In this document: one piece after another, positions 10,946 to 21,915 of the stretch
Layout of the letters: each line of letters begins with the position of its first letter
Numbering within the stretch: position 1 is the stretch's first letter
Assembly (NCBI GenBank): GCA_008729055.1
Contig: SDUX01000008.1
Location: 930,001-994,000 of the forward strand
Length of the DNA stretch: 64,000 nt
Reading direction: 5' to 3'
DNA from: Pyropia haitanensis
Lineage: Eukaryota > Rhodophyta > Bangiophyceae > Bangiales > Bangiaceae
Translations under genes and position numbers: made by a program
The notes under the pieces: generated by a model
Told to the model about the DNA's origin: nothing
Seen by the model: only the letters and a program-made list of their open reading frames with translations
The model's database searches: none

Positions 10946-11797
10946 CCCCGCTTTTCACGCATGCGTCGCACATACGGTTGCGGTGCTCGCGCCTACAATG
11001 GTGCTCTCTGCCGATGCGGTCGCGGGCGTGTACACGCTTGTGAGGTGGCAGACCATCCCCGGCGTTGTCGTAGCCGCTGCTGTCCCTGCCGGCACGTGTT
11101 CCTGTCGCGAGGCTACATGCGCCCCCTCCCGCGTGCTCATTGTGTGCACGGCATGCAACTCGCTGCACCGCATCCTCTTGTTGTTGACGCTACGTCATGC
11201 CGCTCGCGTCGCTGCTGCGCGGACGCGGTCGTTTCTCCACCTCCTCCCTTTCCGAGACCGAGCAATGGTAGCAGCAGAAAAAGTAAGTTACATATGTATA
11301 TACATAGAGATACACAGTCATGCGCACCACTAAGCACGGGCCGCTTTGGCACGGGTGCAGGCATGCAGATCGCATCCAGTAAGAGAAGCAGAAGACGAAG
11401 AGAGCCGACGCGCCGCCCGCCGCCTCACGCCCATCCAAAACACCCCAGCAGGGTGGTATGCAAAGGGTGGCACGCGCGGTCGCCGGCGGGACTAGAGTCA
11501 TGCCGGCAGCGCTCCTAACTAGGGCGACGATAGCGCGCAGGCACAAGCACAGGTGGCTGCATCGCGGGGAAGGAGCCTTCGCGGCGGCCGCAGCGGCGGC
11601 TGGTCTAGACCACCGTCCTACGGTGGCCAGCAGGTGGAGGAAAAATTCAATCAGGGAGTAGTCAGGGGAGAAAGGGGAGCGAGGAGGGGGCAGGGGTACT
11701 GGCGGCGCCGCCGCCGGGAGCCGCCACCGCCAGAGAGGATTGGCGCGCCGCCGTGACAGCGGCAGCAGCACGCGCGGGGCAGCAGCGGGGGTCCACC
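10946..11797. other. convergent intergenic region
   Basis: Separates the 3' ends of RFT1 and the GH113-like gene. Contains a short AT-rich patch near 11285-11330. No gene or repeat recognised. Confidence 0.5.
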
Positions 11798-12952
11798 CTA
11801 GTCCGAGTCCGCGTTCGCCCAGTCCTCGTAGTAGTCGGACATGACCTGGAGGGCGGGCTTGCCCTGCGGCGTCCAGCTGTTAAAGTCCGCCTCGTTGGAC
11901 CGCGGCGCCACCTCCCAGTTCCAAAAGAACGCGCCGTCCCACCATGGGAACCGGTGGCTGCCCATCATGCCCAGCAGCGCGCCATACGCCTCGGCCTGCA
12001 GCTTGACATTCACCTCCTTGGTCTCGTTGCCCTGGTCTGACCCCGCCGCGTGGCCCGACGCGGTCGTCGCGCCCGTCGACGAGCGGTAGCCCGCCTCGGC
12101 AAATATGACCCGCTTGTCGGTGAGGCCCTCCGCCTCGCGAAACGCGCCAATGCTCTTGCCCAACGACACCCACTTCTTCTCCATCGCCCGCCGAGACGGC
12201 TCCCGCTCGCTGTTGGCCGTCAGCGGGAAGTAGGCGTCAATGCCAATCATGTCGAGGGCGTCCCAAAAGCGCACCTCCTGGTACGCATCGTGGTTGGCCG
12301 AGTAGACGAGCATGCCTCGGTACACGCTGCGCACCGCGTCGATAATGTCGCGCCACGCCGCCTCGTCCGTCTGCGCGCGATTCATCTCGGTGCCAATGGA
12401 AAAGATGGCCGCGCCTTCCGCCTCGGCCAGCGCCGCGCGGCCCACAATCCACTCCTTGTAGATGGCGAAAAACTCGGGCGACGCGGGGATGAGCGCGCGC
12501 CACTCTTTTGTCCGGAGGTCCAGGTTGGGCTTGTAAAACACGCCCATCCCGCGGCTGCGGATGTAGCGCATGCCCTCCACCAGCCCCTCGTCGCTCGTCG
12601 AGTAGCTGGTCGGCCCGTCCTCCGAAAGGTCGAGAGTGATGGCCGACACGTCAGTCGCGTTGAGGAGAAAGTCAAACGTGTTGAGGGCAACCATGTTGAC
12701 GTTCGCGTCCACCATGGACCGGATGGATGCGCGGCTGCTCGACGAGCCCGCCACGTCGCTGCCCCAGGGGGTGTAGCTGACGCCCCGGAAGGCAATCGGC
12801 TCGTCGCGCGACCGCGCGCGCCGCACCGCAATGATGCCGCCGACAATGGCGCCAATGACGCCCACCAGCAGTACCAGGCCAATCGCCCACAGCGTGTACC
12901 GCTTCTTGTTGCTCGTCTTGAGCACCGCGTCGTCGGCCATGGTCTTCACCAT
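11798..12952 (-). CDS. membrane-anchored glycoside hydrolase, GH113-like TIM barrel
   Basis: A 384-residue type II membrane protein: short Lys-rich cytosolic tail, one helix at about residues 21-43 (LWAIGLVLLVGVIGAIVGGI), then a luminal or extracellular TIM barrel. The order of motifs follows GH113 beta-mannanase-like proteins: GVSYTPWGSD near 58, GMGVFYKPNLDL near 136, SIGTEMNRA with the likely acid/base Glu189, IGIDAYFPL near 237, VIFAEAGYRSS with the likely nucleophile Glu286, and FFWNWEV. Known GH113 members hydrolyse beta-1,4-mannan. The substrate here is not shown, but a role in mannan-containing wall or matrix is reasonable. ATG 12952 (GTCACCATGG) is preferred; ATG 12940 is an alternative. 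No frame break and no intron. Confidence 0.85.
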   Translation of the reverse strand: MVKTMADDAVLKTSNKKRYTLWAIGLVLLVGVIGAIVGGIIAVRRARSRDEPIAFRGVSYTPWGSDVAGSSSSRASIRSMVDANVNMVALNTFDFLLNATDVSAITLDLSEDGPTSYSTSDEGLVEGMRYIRSRGMGVFYKPNLDLRTKEWRALIPASPEFFAIYKEWIVGRAALAEAEGAAIFSIGTEMNRAQTDEAAWRDIIDAVRSVYRGMLVYSANHDAYQEVRFWDALDMIGIDAYFPLTANSEREPSRRAMEKKWVSLGKSIGAFREAEGLTDKRVIFAEAGYRSSTGATTASGHAAGSDQGNETKEVNVKLQAEAYGALLGMMGSHRFPWWDGAFFWNWEVAPRSNEADFNSWTPQGKPALQVMSDYYEDWANADSD

Positions 12953-14090
12953 GGTGACCGACCAGCGGGGGCCGCGAGGGGGGGAGGAAGGGCTTCGGGA
13001 TGGGAGGGGAAGGGTTGGAGGGGGGGATGCAAAGCGGACCGGCCGTCTCTTCCCTCACACCCTGAGGGATACAATGTGCGGGAGCGACAGAGACGCGGGG
13101 ATGCGGCGGAGGCGGAGGGGGAAGGGAGGAGAGCGGAGAGGATGGGCGGGTGCGGGAAATGAGTGAGTGATGGGGAATGATGGGCGGGGGGAGGGGAGGG
13201 GGAGAGTTTTGTGGCCGCTCCACCGTGCGTGCGGAGACGGCAGCGCGCTGTCACGGACCGCCGGGCGGGGTAGCTGAAAAAGGTAGCGCGAGGCGACCCA
13301 GCTCGGCCGGGCTATGCCGCCGACCGCTGTACACGGGCCCGTGCACGGCGTTGCCGCGCCGTGCCGCGCGCCCGCCGCACGCGGGATACCCCTGGCCCGC
13401 TGCGCCCGCTGGCCGGTCCCGGTGCGTGGTTGGAGGTGGGGAGGGGGGAAGGGGTAGGCCACGACTAGCCGGCCACGCCAAAACGGGCACGTGCGGGGCG
13501 GTGCGGCCGCCACTGGCCGCCGCGCCGCCGCCGCCGAGCCCCCCCCCCCCCCCCGTGCGCGCGGCCGCCCGCGGCGGCAGCTGTTGCCGCGGCGGCGCGG
13601 ACCCCCCGCGGCCGCCGCGGGGCGGCGGCGGCGTGGATCCCCCGGCGGCGGTGGCCACCCATTTGCAGAGGGGGAGGGGGGTGGGGTCCTCGGCGCCGCC
13701 AAGTGCCGCCCGTCGCGCGCGGGCGCCCCGCCCCCACCCGCGGCGGGTCTGGGAGGCGGGCGGCGGTGGGCGGCGGCGGCTGCCGGCTGGGCCGTCGGCG
13801 GCGGCTGCCGGCTGGGCCAGCGGCGGCGTTCCCCCCCCCACCAGCGAGGCGCCCCTGGCCCGCCACGCGCGCCAACGCCGCGGCGCCGTGGTGGGCGGCC
13901 AACCACACAGTCAGCGGCGGCGGTCCCCGCCGGTGACGCTGGCGTAGGCGACGCTGCAGGGGTAGGTGCGGGGGGCGCCCCGCTGCGGCGTCCAGACAGC
14001 CTGGCAGCCACGTGACGCCCGCGAGCCCATTGACAGGGAGGTGCCCCCGTCGCCGCATGATCCGTGGGTGGGGCCAAGGAGGTACATGGT
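12953..14090. other. intergenic region upstream of the GH113-like gene
   Basis: GC-rich low-complexity sequence with CCG/CGG-rich blocks at 13500-13850. Open frames on both strands are compositional and carry no domain. Confidence 0.5.
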
Positions 14091-16435
14091 TAAACACTCA
14101 AAGTCCAGCATGCTCATACGAGCTGGAATCGCATCCAGCATGCCCCGCCCACAGGCACCGTACGGGCCATGCTGGATTGTGCGTCACAGACCCCATGAGA
14201 GCCTGTCGCGGGACTGGACCCGCCCCCGTCTGATCTGTAATCGGTCAGCCACAATATGCTCAACTGTGCTCACATTTCGCCTCGCTCAAAATGCTTTTCG
14301 GCGCTCGAGGATCCTCCCGCGGCCTGGCCACGTGCTCGAGGAATCTCCCGCGGCCTAGCTAGCCACGCCGCTGGTGGCGTCCCGCGCGCTGCCGCGGGTG
14401 GGGGGGGCGGCGAGCGCGACGCGGCCGCCACGCTCGCGGCCCCCGTCGTGGCCACCATCGCCACCCTCGTCCACACCGCGCTGCTGCTGTATCACGCGCA
14501 CCGTGGGACTACCCCCGCGTCTTTCACCCGCCCTGTCATCGCTTTCCTCCGGTTGCTACTGCGGTGCCGCGCCGGTTGCCCGCTGGCCGCGGCCGCGTCG
14601 AGGCTGCCAGCACCCGCTGCGTGCACTGCTGGCGGGGGCAGCGGCTGCATGTACCTGGGACACACCCCCGCGTCGGCGTAGTTGGGTGCGCAGACACGCC
14701 GTTCTGTTGCTTCCTGCCGTGCGTGGCTGGGACTGCGGGCAGCGGCTGCCGTCGTCGTCGCCGCTGTTGCCGCCTGCTGCCTGTGGCTACCGGCTGCCGT
14801 CTGCAGCCGTCGGCCAGGTGCCTGTCGCTCGCGCCCTGCCGCCCGCCGCCTGCTGCTGTCCGCCGTCTACCTGCCGCTACCGCCGCCACCCGTCGGCGAC
14901 GTGGCCCCTCCCTCTTGGCGAAGAGAGTCCTTTACGTCACAACACCGGCGGCCACCCCCGGGTGCCTGTAGGGCGGCGGGCCAGTCTGCCCCCATTCGTC
15001 ACCTCCCCGCCACTGCGCAGGCAGGGGCGGGGAATGGGTGGCGGTCCGTGGCGGCGGCGGCAGAGGCGCATTCGCGTTGCCCGCGCGGGCGATGCGCCGG
15101 AGCAAAGAGCGGCGGACGTGGGGTGGCGGCGGCAGGCCAGTTGTTAGCAGGACGACCGAGAGCCGCGGTAAACCCTGCGGCACGGGGATGACCTCAAGCG
15201 CTTCGTGCTGACGTGAGGTGGTCGTCTGAGGCCGCGGCGAGAGCGAGGATCTGGACCAGATGTCACCATATGAAATGTCACACTTCTTTGGTTTCCCATT
15301 CCTGATACGTACTGTTGAAGTGAAGGGTCGACCGGTGATAGGCTCACAGGCCGAGAGACAAACAATACCTACAGTGGTTGTTCAAAGCGAAGCACAGAAC
15401 GGTGAACAGTTCACGCAAATACCTCTCTCACCTTTTGGATGGCTGCCCTGGACCACAGAGCGGGTGCCCTCGAGCACACGAGGCCGTGTGACGGTCACGC
15501 CAGAAATCTCACTGCCCCCAGGTAGTGGTGCTGGCAGCGGACCAAGCCGAGGAAGTCCACCATGCGCATACGCATCGCTCGGTAGGATGCCACTGCGACA
15601 TAGTTGAGAGAAGCCAGGAAGTGTGGCATGAGACGTAAGCTGGGACAGAGGGAACGGGGAAGCCTGCTGTGAGTTGAAAGGAACATAAGCTCCACCCCCA
15701 ACCACATCCTCGCCAGCGGAGCCATGTGCCGCATTCATAGACCGACCACACGTCCACGGCGCCGCAAACGAGCGCGCCGCGTGATGGCACCGAGCGGCAC
15801 AGTGACGAGAGGATGGGTGCGGTGAGTGGGGACGGGGCTGGGCCGCGCGCGTGCGCAGAAGAAGCAGGAACGCACCATCACCTGTGCAGTGCCGTCGTAG
15901 GCCACCGCTGGCAGCAGGCCATCTGCGACCCAACGCGGGAGACGTCAGGGGACGACGCCGCACCAGCAGCGCGGGAAGGACGCTCCATCATCGACGCGGG
16001 AAGCGTAGGGGTGCCCCGTAGCCGGCGTAGCCCGCAGGAAGCGCGGGAAGCGTAGGGGTGCCCCGTAGCCGGCGTAGCCGACAGGAAGCGCGGGAACCAG
16101 CGTGCAGCGCGCGCCCGCGGCGCGGGAAGCAGGGATACCGCCAGGGGGGGGGGCGGGAGCTGACCCCAGGCCGCCGACGAGGCACGACGCAGCCACAAAT
16201 ATTTGAGCAACGGAAATGTGCATACCGGAAAGCGGGAGCCAGGGCCGGCCAATAATCCGACGCCAATATCGAGGGCGGAGCAGGAACTAGGGGCGCGCTG
16301 CTGCTGTAAACGGGGGCGGCAAAAGTCCAGCATGCTCCGAAGCCCCCCCTCAGATTGGGCCTGAGCGCTGATTTGATGGAGCATGCTGGATGCCCTCACG
16401 GTACCGTGAGAGCATGCTGGACTTCTGAGTGTTTA
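14091..16435. mobile_element. non-autonomous DNA element with terminal inverted repeats
   Basis: The left end, AACACTCAAAGTCCAGCATG (14093 on), is repeated inverted at the right end, finishing at 16433 with one extra base (22 versus 23 bp). Each end is flanked by TA (14091-14092 and 16434-16435), as for Tc1/mariner-type insertion. TTA is also possible on inspection, but fits the repeat ends less well. The core TCCAGCATGC recurs just inside both ends: 14134-14143, inverted 14168-14176, 16326-16336, and inverted 16380-16390. A perfect 16-bp palindrome CTCACGGTACCGTGAG sits at 16395-16410. Interior open frames do not resemble a DDE transposase, so the copy is likely non-autonomous. The interior has a less GC-rich core (15240-15700), unlike its surroundings. 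Confidence 0.7.
16001..16094. repeat. 47-bp tandem repeat inside the inverted-repeat element
   Basis: Two nearly identical copies (16001-16047 and 16048-16094) of a unit beginning AAGCGTAGGGGTGCCCCGTA. A partial GCGGGAAGG precursor lies at about 15971. Confidence 0.8.
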
Positions 16436-19144
16436 TGCATGCTCCCAAGGAGGGTGACGGGGGGGTGCGTCAGGCAGGCTCGCAGTCAGCCTGGCAGGCA
16501 CGCAGGCACGCAGGCAGGCGCGCGCTCGCGCCGTTGGCGTGGCCACTCGCGCCGCCCAGGCCGTCCACACTGGGCGCACGCCCCCCCCCACCCCCCCCGG
16601 GGCGCCCTCCTTCCACCCCCACGCGGCTCACTGCTCCAGCGCCCTCTGATAGACTGGTCGCCGCCGCCGCGCCAGCGACGCAGGCCGGGACCCGCGCGGC
16701 CACGCGGTCGCGGCCGTCGTCCTCCCAAACCCCCCCCCCCCCCAGACCCCCCACCGGCAGACCCCCATTCCGCTTAGGTCTCGTGGGCAGCGCCTGCCGA
16801 GCCGCAGCGGCCGCCCAGACCAAATGGGAATGGGCCCACAGGGCGGCACCCCTAGCCAGCAGGACCGCACCCCCACCCGCCACGTCCCCCCCCCCCCGCG
16901 CGAGCAACACGCCCTCACCACAGTGATGAGTGCCATCGCGGCGCGACGCCCCCTCTTGGTCCCTACCAGGGGGCGCCCGCCGCCCCGCCAACCGGTGCCC
17001 CAAAGTGCCAGCCGTGCAGCGTGGAACAAGCCGTGGCGGTCCCCTCGTCCCGCCGCCGCCGCCGCCTCCTGCCCTTCCCCGCGCCCGCCCAACCTCACTA
17101 CCGGACGCGCGTTCCCCTCCAGTCCTACCACACCGCGACGGACCGTCGCGGGGTCAGCGTGCGCTACCGGCGTAGCGGGCACCCTCGGAGGGCAATGCTG
17201 GCAAACCCAGCGTCAGTGGGGGCGGGAAGTGGGGCGGAGGTGGGGGGGTAAGGGCGGGGGGAGCGCGCCCCGAGCGCGAGGCGATGCAAAAAAAGTAGGG
17301 CAAAGATCGGGGTGGATCAGGTGGGGCGGGGCGGCGAGCCGCGGTGGAGGGACGGGCCACCCGGCTGGGGAAGTTGAGGGAGGGGAGGGGGAGACGCCCG
17401 GGAGGGTGTGAGCGCTACGACAGCCAGTCGCCCTCCCTCCCAGCAGCGCCCGGACCACGTAGGGATGTCAGCCGTTGGCGGTCCGGCGGGGCCCACTGCC
17501 AGCCGTGGCTGCCGCAAGGGCGGAGGCGGGCAGGCGGCGTGGGGCTCACGAGTGAGCCGCCGTCAGCAATGAACGGCCACCGCTTGACGCCGTCAGCGTC
17601 TGGGGGATGGATGGACGGCCACGGACGTCGGGTGGGGGGTAGGGGACGGGGGAGTGGTCCTTGTAAGGCGAGCAAGGTGGGGGGGTGAGCCACGGCACCG
17701 CGCAAGCTAGGCTTTCAACCTGGAGCACGACTGAGAAAATACCCGCTCCAGACACAGACACTTACTTCAAGTAACTGTTGACTTCATTGCAGTTCGTGGA
17801 GCAGGACTGGGCCGTATTGTCGAGTCGCCGAGCTGTCAAGTAAATACCATGACTTTTTTTCTCATAGCACGTCCCTCTGCACACGCCTCGCATCGATGAC
17901 GAAGGGCAGGTCGGCTACAGCCGGCAGGCCGCAGTGGTGCACAGAAGAAGCGTAGCGAAGATTTCCTGGGTGCAGGATGAACAGGAAACAGCTGAAAAAC
18001 GGTAGGAGCTGACAGACGGCATGGTCTCTCCCGTAGTGAGCCATCGACTGGCGATGTACAGCGGGTGACTTTGGCGGAAAAAAGTGAACTGGGCGGCACA
18101 GGGAGGGAAGTGAGAGGGTTGCAGCTTGAGGGCGCCAGAGGCGGGACCGCCCACGCCGGGTAGTCTGACGTAGCGTGAGCTTGGCATGTGGGGTAGGACT
18201 ATTGCACGCCTCTGGGTTTGTCGCTTGCTCCTTCATCGTGGCGGGAAGGTGTGCGTGCTGCGGTTGAGCAGCTCTCATTGTTTCTCCCACAGACGGACAC
18301 TCTCTGACGCTGCGGGTGGGCACTCTGTTCTTTGACCTGTCAAGCCGCCCTACCCACACGGCCGGGGCATACTCGAGGTGAAAGGGGGTCGGCAGCCACA
18401 GCGCGGCGTGGTCACCCTTGTCCCTCGAGACCCCAAACAGAAAAAGGAAGAACACACTCAACCACCCTCCGCTGCTGCCGGCCACAACAGTGTGCGCATC
18501 CCAGGCTAGCGGCGATACAGGGCGAGCGGGGGGACGGAGCGGTACTGGTGCCCACGAAACAAACCTTCCGATTCGAAAACAAACGGGCAGGGGACCGACA
18601 CCGGCGGCCGCCACTCACCGGCACGGCGGCGGGCAGACGCGGGCGGGTGGGCGGGACGGCGCTGGCCGCCGCCGCGGCCGCACGCCATCGTGCGGGACGG
18701 ACGGGCGGCCCGTCGGCGGGCGACCCTTTCGCCGCTTTGGGGGTCGACCAAATAGGATAGGTTCTCCTCGTCGCCTGTCGACGGGCGGCACAGACCCCAG
18801 ATCGCGCCGCCTGGTTGGTGGATGGCCCGCCGGCCCGTTCCACTTGGAATCCCAACCGCACACCGCTTCCCAATGCGGCCGTCCCGTGGGGCTGAGCTCC
18901 CCAAACGGCGGCTGACCTGCGCGGGAGCGTGTGGCCGCCGTCACCACCTCGGCGCCCGCACCCCGACCCTGCGCAACGCAACCGGCGTGGTCACCGTCGT
19001 CCGTCTGGTGGATTCCACCGTGCGCGCTGCTGCTGCCCTTCCTCCCGCACGCCTCCTTCTGTTGACGGCCCACCGCACGTCCTCCCCCCTCTCCCCCCCC
19101 CCCTTCCCCCCGTCCTCCCCCGTCTCCCCCTAGCACCGGTCGCC
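16436..19144. other. intergenic region upstream of heme oxygenase
   Basis: A 2.7-kb stretch between the mobile element and heme oxygenase. 16436-17700 is GC-rich low complexity; 17700-18450 is less GC-rich and may include the promoter region. No gene that I can support. Confidence 0.5.
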
Positions 19145-20439
19145 ATGGCCTTTGTCGCCGCCCCCGCCACGGCGGCCGGCCTCGCCGCCACCCGCGGCGG
19201 TGCCTTTACCACCACCGCCCGCCCCGGCCGCGTCGTGGCCGCCGCGGCCGCGGCGCCCGCCCCCGCCCGCCGCACGGCGCCACGCATGTATGGCCCGCCC
19301 GCGTCGACGGGCTCGCCGCCGACGGGGGAGCGGTCGGCGAAGCTCACCGACCCGGACCGGCGGCCGGGCAGCCTCAAGGGCTTTGTGAATGAGATGCGCA
19401 TGGTCGCGATGAAGCTGCACACCAAGGACCAGGCGAAGGAGGGCATGCAGGAGAAGAGCACCCTTCCCATCACCGAGTGGAAGTACGTTGCTCCCGCACC
19501 TTGTTGTTTTGTTCTTTGTCTTTGTGGTATGCTGGCGGGGGGGGGACGCCAGGGAGGCCTGTGGATCTGTTGCCGCTCTTGGGCTTTTGCTGGGCAGGTC
19601 GGCAGGGCTTGTTGCATGCTTTGTTTCTTTTTTCGTGGGTGTATGGGGCGGCGTGAGCGTGCGGTTGGCCAGTCGGGCGGGGCTGTCGTCGCGACGCGCT
19701 TGTGTGGGGATGTATTTTTTGTCCAGGGTACTGGCACTGTCGTGGGTTCTGTTTGACGGCCGGCGGTGTCACTGGTGTGTTTTCCCTCCGAGTCTAACCC
19801 TGGTTCTCTATCCTCGCTCTCTCTTCTCTTCTCCGTGCACTACATCCCTGTGGTGCCCGATTTTCTTTGGATTGTCCCCTACCTCGCCACCGCCGTTGCC
19901 CTGTGGAACAGGCCGAAGCAGTCGGACTTTGTTCAGTTCCTCGCGGACTCGCTCCACGTGTACGAGTACTTTGAGGAGGAGCTGATGGTGGCCGACTCGT
20001 CCCACCCCGAGTACGCGCGCTTTGCCGACACGGGCCTGGAGCGGGTGGCGTCGCTCAAGACGGACCTGGCGTACCTGGCGTCGCTGGGCAACCCGACCCC
20101 CCCCCGACGGCGGCGGCGACCAAGTACGTGGACTACCTCAAGGGGCTGGAGGACAAGCCCGAGGCGGTCATCTGCCACTGGTACAACTATTACTTTGCGC
20201 ACACCGCGGGCGGCCGCATGATTGGGCGCAAGATGCAGGACCAGCTGTTTGAGGGGCGCGAGCTGGCCTTTTACATGTGGGAGGAGGACGTGAGCGACAT
20301 CCTCAACCGCGTGCGGGGGGTGATTGACGAGGTGGCGGGCGGCTGGCCGCGGGATGTCAAGGACGACTGCCTCGAGGAGACGGGGCTGAGCTTTGCCTAC
20401 TCGGGGACGGTGCTGTCCAACTTGGCCAAGGCGGGCTAG
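19145..20439 (+). CDS. plastid ferredoxin-dependent heme oxygenase
   Basis: Opens heme to biliverdin IXalpha, the first step of phycobilin and phytochromobilin synthesis in the plastid. ATG 19145 gives an Ala/Arg-rich transit peptide. Exon 1 ends at 19482 (donor GTACGT) and exon 2 starts at 19912 (acceptor AACAG), joined in phase as ITEWKPKQSDFVQFLADS. The proximal heme histidine lies in MKLHTKDQAKEG. The distal helix is ICHWYNYYFAHTAGGRMIG. The C-terminus CLEETGLSFAYSGTVL matches plant HY1-type enzymes. A frame break at C9 (20097-20105) separates LASLGNPT from TKYVDYLKGLEDKPEA. One added base restores a continuous plant-like alignment. Intron 429 bp. No neighbouring gene of the pathway is visible. 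Confidence 0.93.
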
Positions 20440-21241
20440 GGGCCACCGCCGTCCGCGCTTCTTTTGCTTGCGGCAAACAATTTTTTCTCTTTTTTTTTTG
20501 TTTTTGTGTTGTTCGCTTGCGCGTGGGGTTCCGCTTGGCCAAGACCTGTGCTAGCTAGGGGGGTGCCAACAGCTTGGACGCACGCTCGGCGTGCCCTCGA
20601 GGCTCGCTGCCCACGGTCTGGGGCGCCCTCGTTCAGGACGTTCAGAACACCCCGCCGGCCACTCACACGGAGCCTGGGACACCCCTTCCCGTCCCATGCG
20701 ACCCGCTGCCCTCGTGCACGCTCTGTGCGGCACCGTCTGGTGTGCCTCGTCCCTGCTCCAAGCTCCGCGGTGGCCCACGTGATCTGATGCGGAGACGGAC
20801 AACGGGTCATGGCCACGCACCGTGGGAGCACCCAGCAACCACAAGCACAGCCACAACCCAGGCACGACCATGCGCAGCGGTTGCCAGCAGTCGCACCCAA
20901 CAACAAACCCACAAAACAAGGGATAGGACGCCGAGAATAAAAAGAAGCGAGACCCCCACCGGCCGTGGGCCAAACCGTGCCGACCGTCCGCGGGCGGGCA
21001 GGCGGCCATGCCCCAAGCCAAACGCCCCTCCCAAGCCACAGCAGACAGCGGTGGCGCCCGCAGCACCAGCACCACCGCCGCGGCCGCGTCCCCATACCGG
21101 CGGTGACGTGCCCGTGCTGGCGGCCATGCCGCGAGCCAACCCCCCCCCGCCACCCCCGCCGCAGCGCCCGCGTCCCAAAGCCGCGACCAGGTCGGGACGC
21201 CCCCCCCCCCCCCCCCCCCCCCCCGCCCCCCCCCACCCCCC
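20440..21241. other. convergent intergenic region
   Basis: Between heme oxygenase and the HCFYC gene. Has T-rich tract 20482-20510, and ends in poly-C (21200-21230). No gene seen. Confidence 0.5.
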
Positions 21242-21564
21242 TCACCCACCCGACGTTGCCGTCCGCGGCTCCAACGCCCGTGCCGCCGCGACGCCCTCCC
21301 CCCCCTCCGCACAGACGTCCAGCTCGTCTGGCCGCTCCCGCCACAGGGCGGGCACAAACATGTCCTCCCAGCAGCTGACGCCCGCCAGGCCCGGCCGGTC
21401 GGGTGAGGGGATGGCCGCGAGGGAGGTGAACGGGTCGTCCTCTGCCGCCGCCGCCGCCGCCGCCGCCCAGTCGGCCACCGCCGCCGTGGCGGCGTCGCCC
21501 CCTGCCGCCGCATCTGAAGCCGCCACCAGCAGGGCGGACGGCGACGGCGGCGACGGCGGCAGCG

Positions 21565-21596
<32 letters not shown>

Positions 21597-21860
21597 GGCG
21601 GTGGCGGCGGCGGGGCGGTCCCCTGCCGCGTGCTGTCCGACACGACCGTCCGGGCCGAGGGGCCGGCCGTGGCGCCCGCCCGCACGGCCGCACCCCCCCC
21701 CCAGACGTGCTGCCCGACGCGTCGGGCGTCGACGCCGGGTCGCCGCCGTCACACGCCGCCGTGCCGCCGCGGCCGGTGCAGCCGCCGCGGTCGTTATCCC
21801 CAATGGTCTCGACCGACGCCCCGCCGCCGTCGCAGCCGCTGCTGTCACTAACCGGGTCCC

Positions 21861-21915
<55 letters not shown>

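Noticed and set aside
15260..15607. Plus-strand frame inside the inverted-repeat element
   Set aside because: Starts well (MSPYEMSHFFGF) but has no transposase-like motif or other homology I can name.
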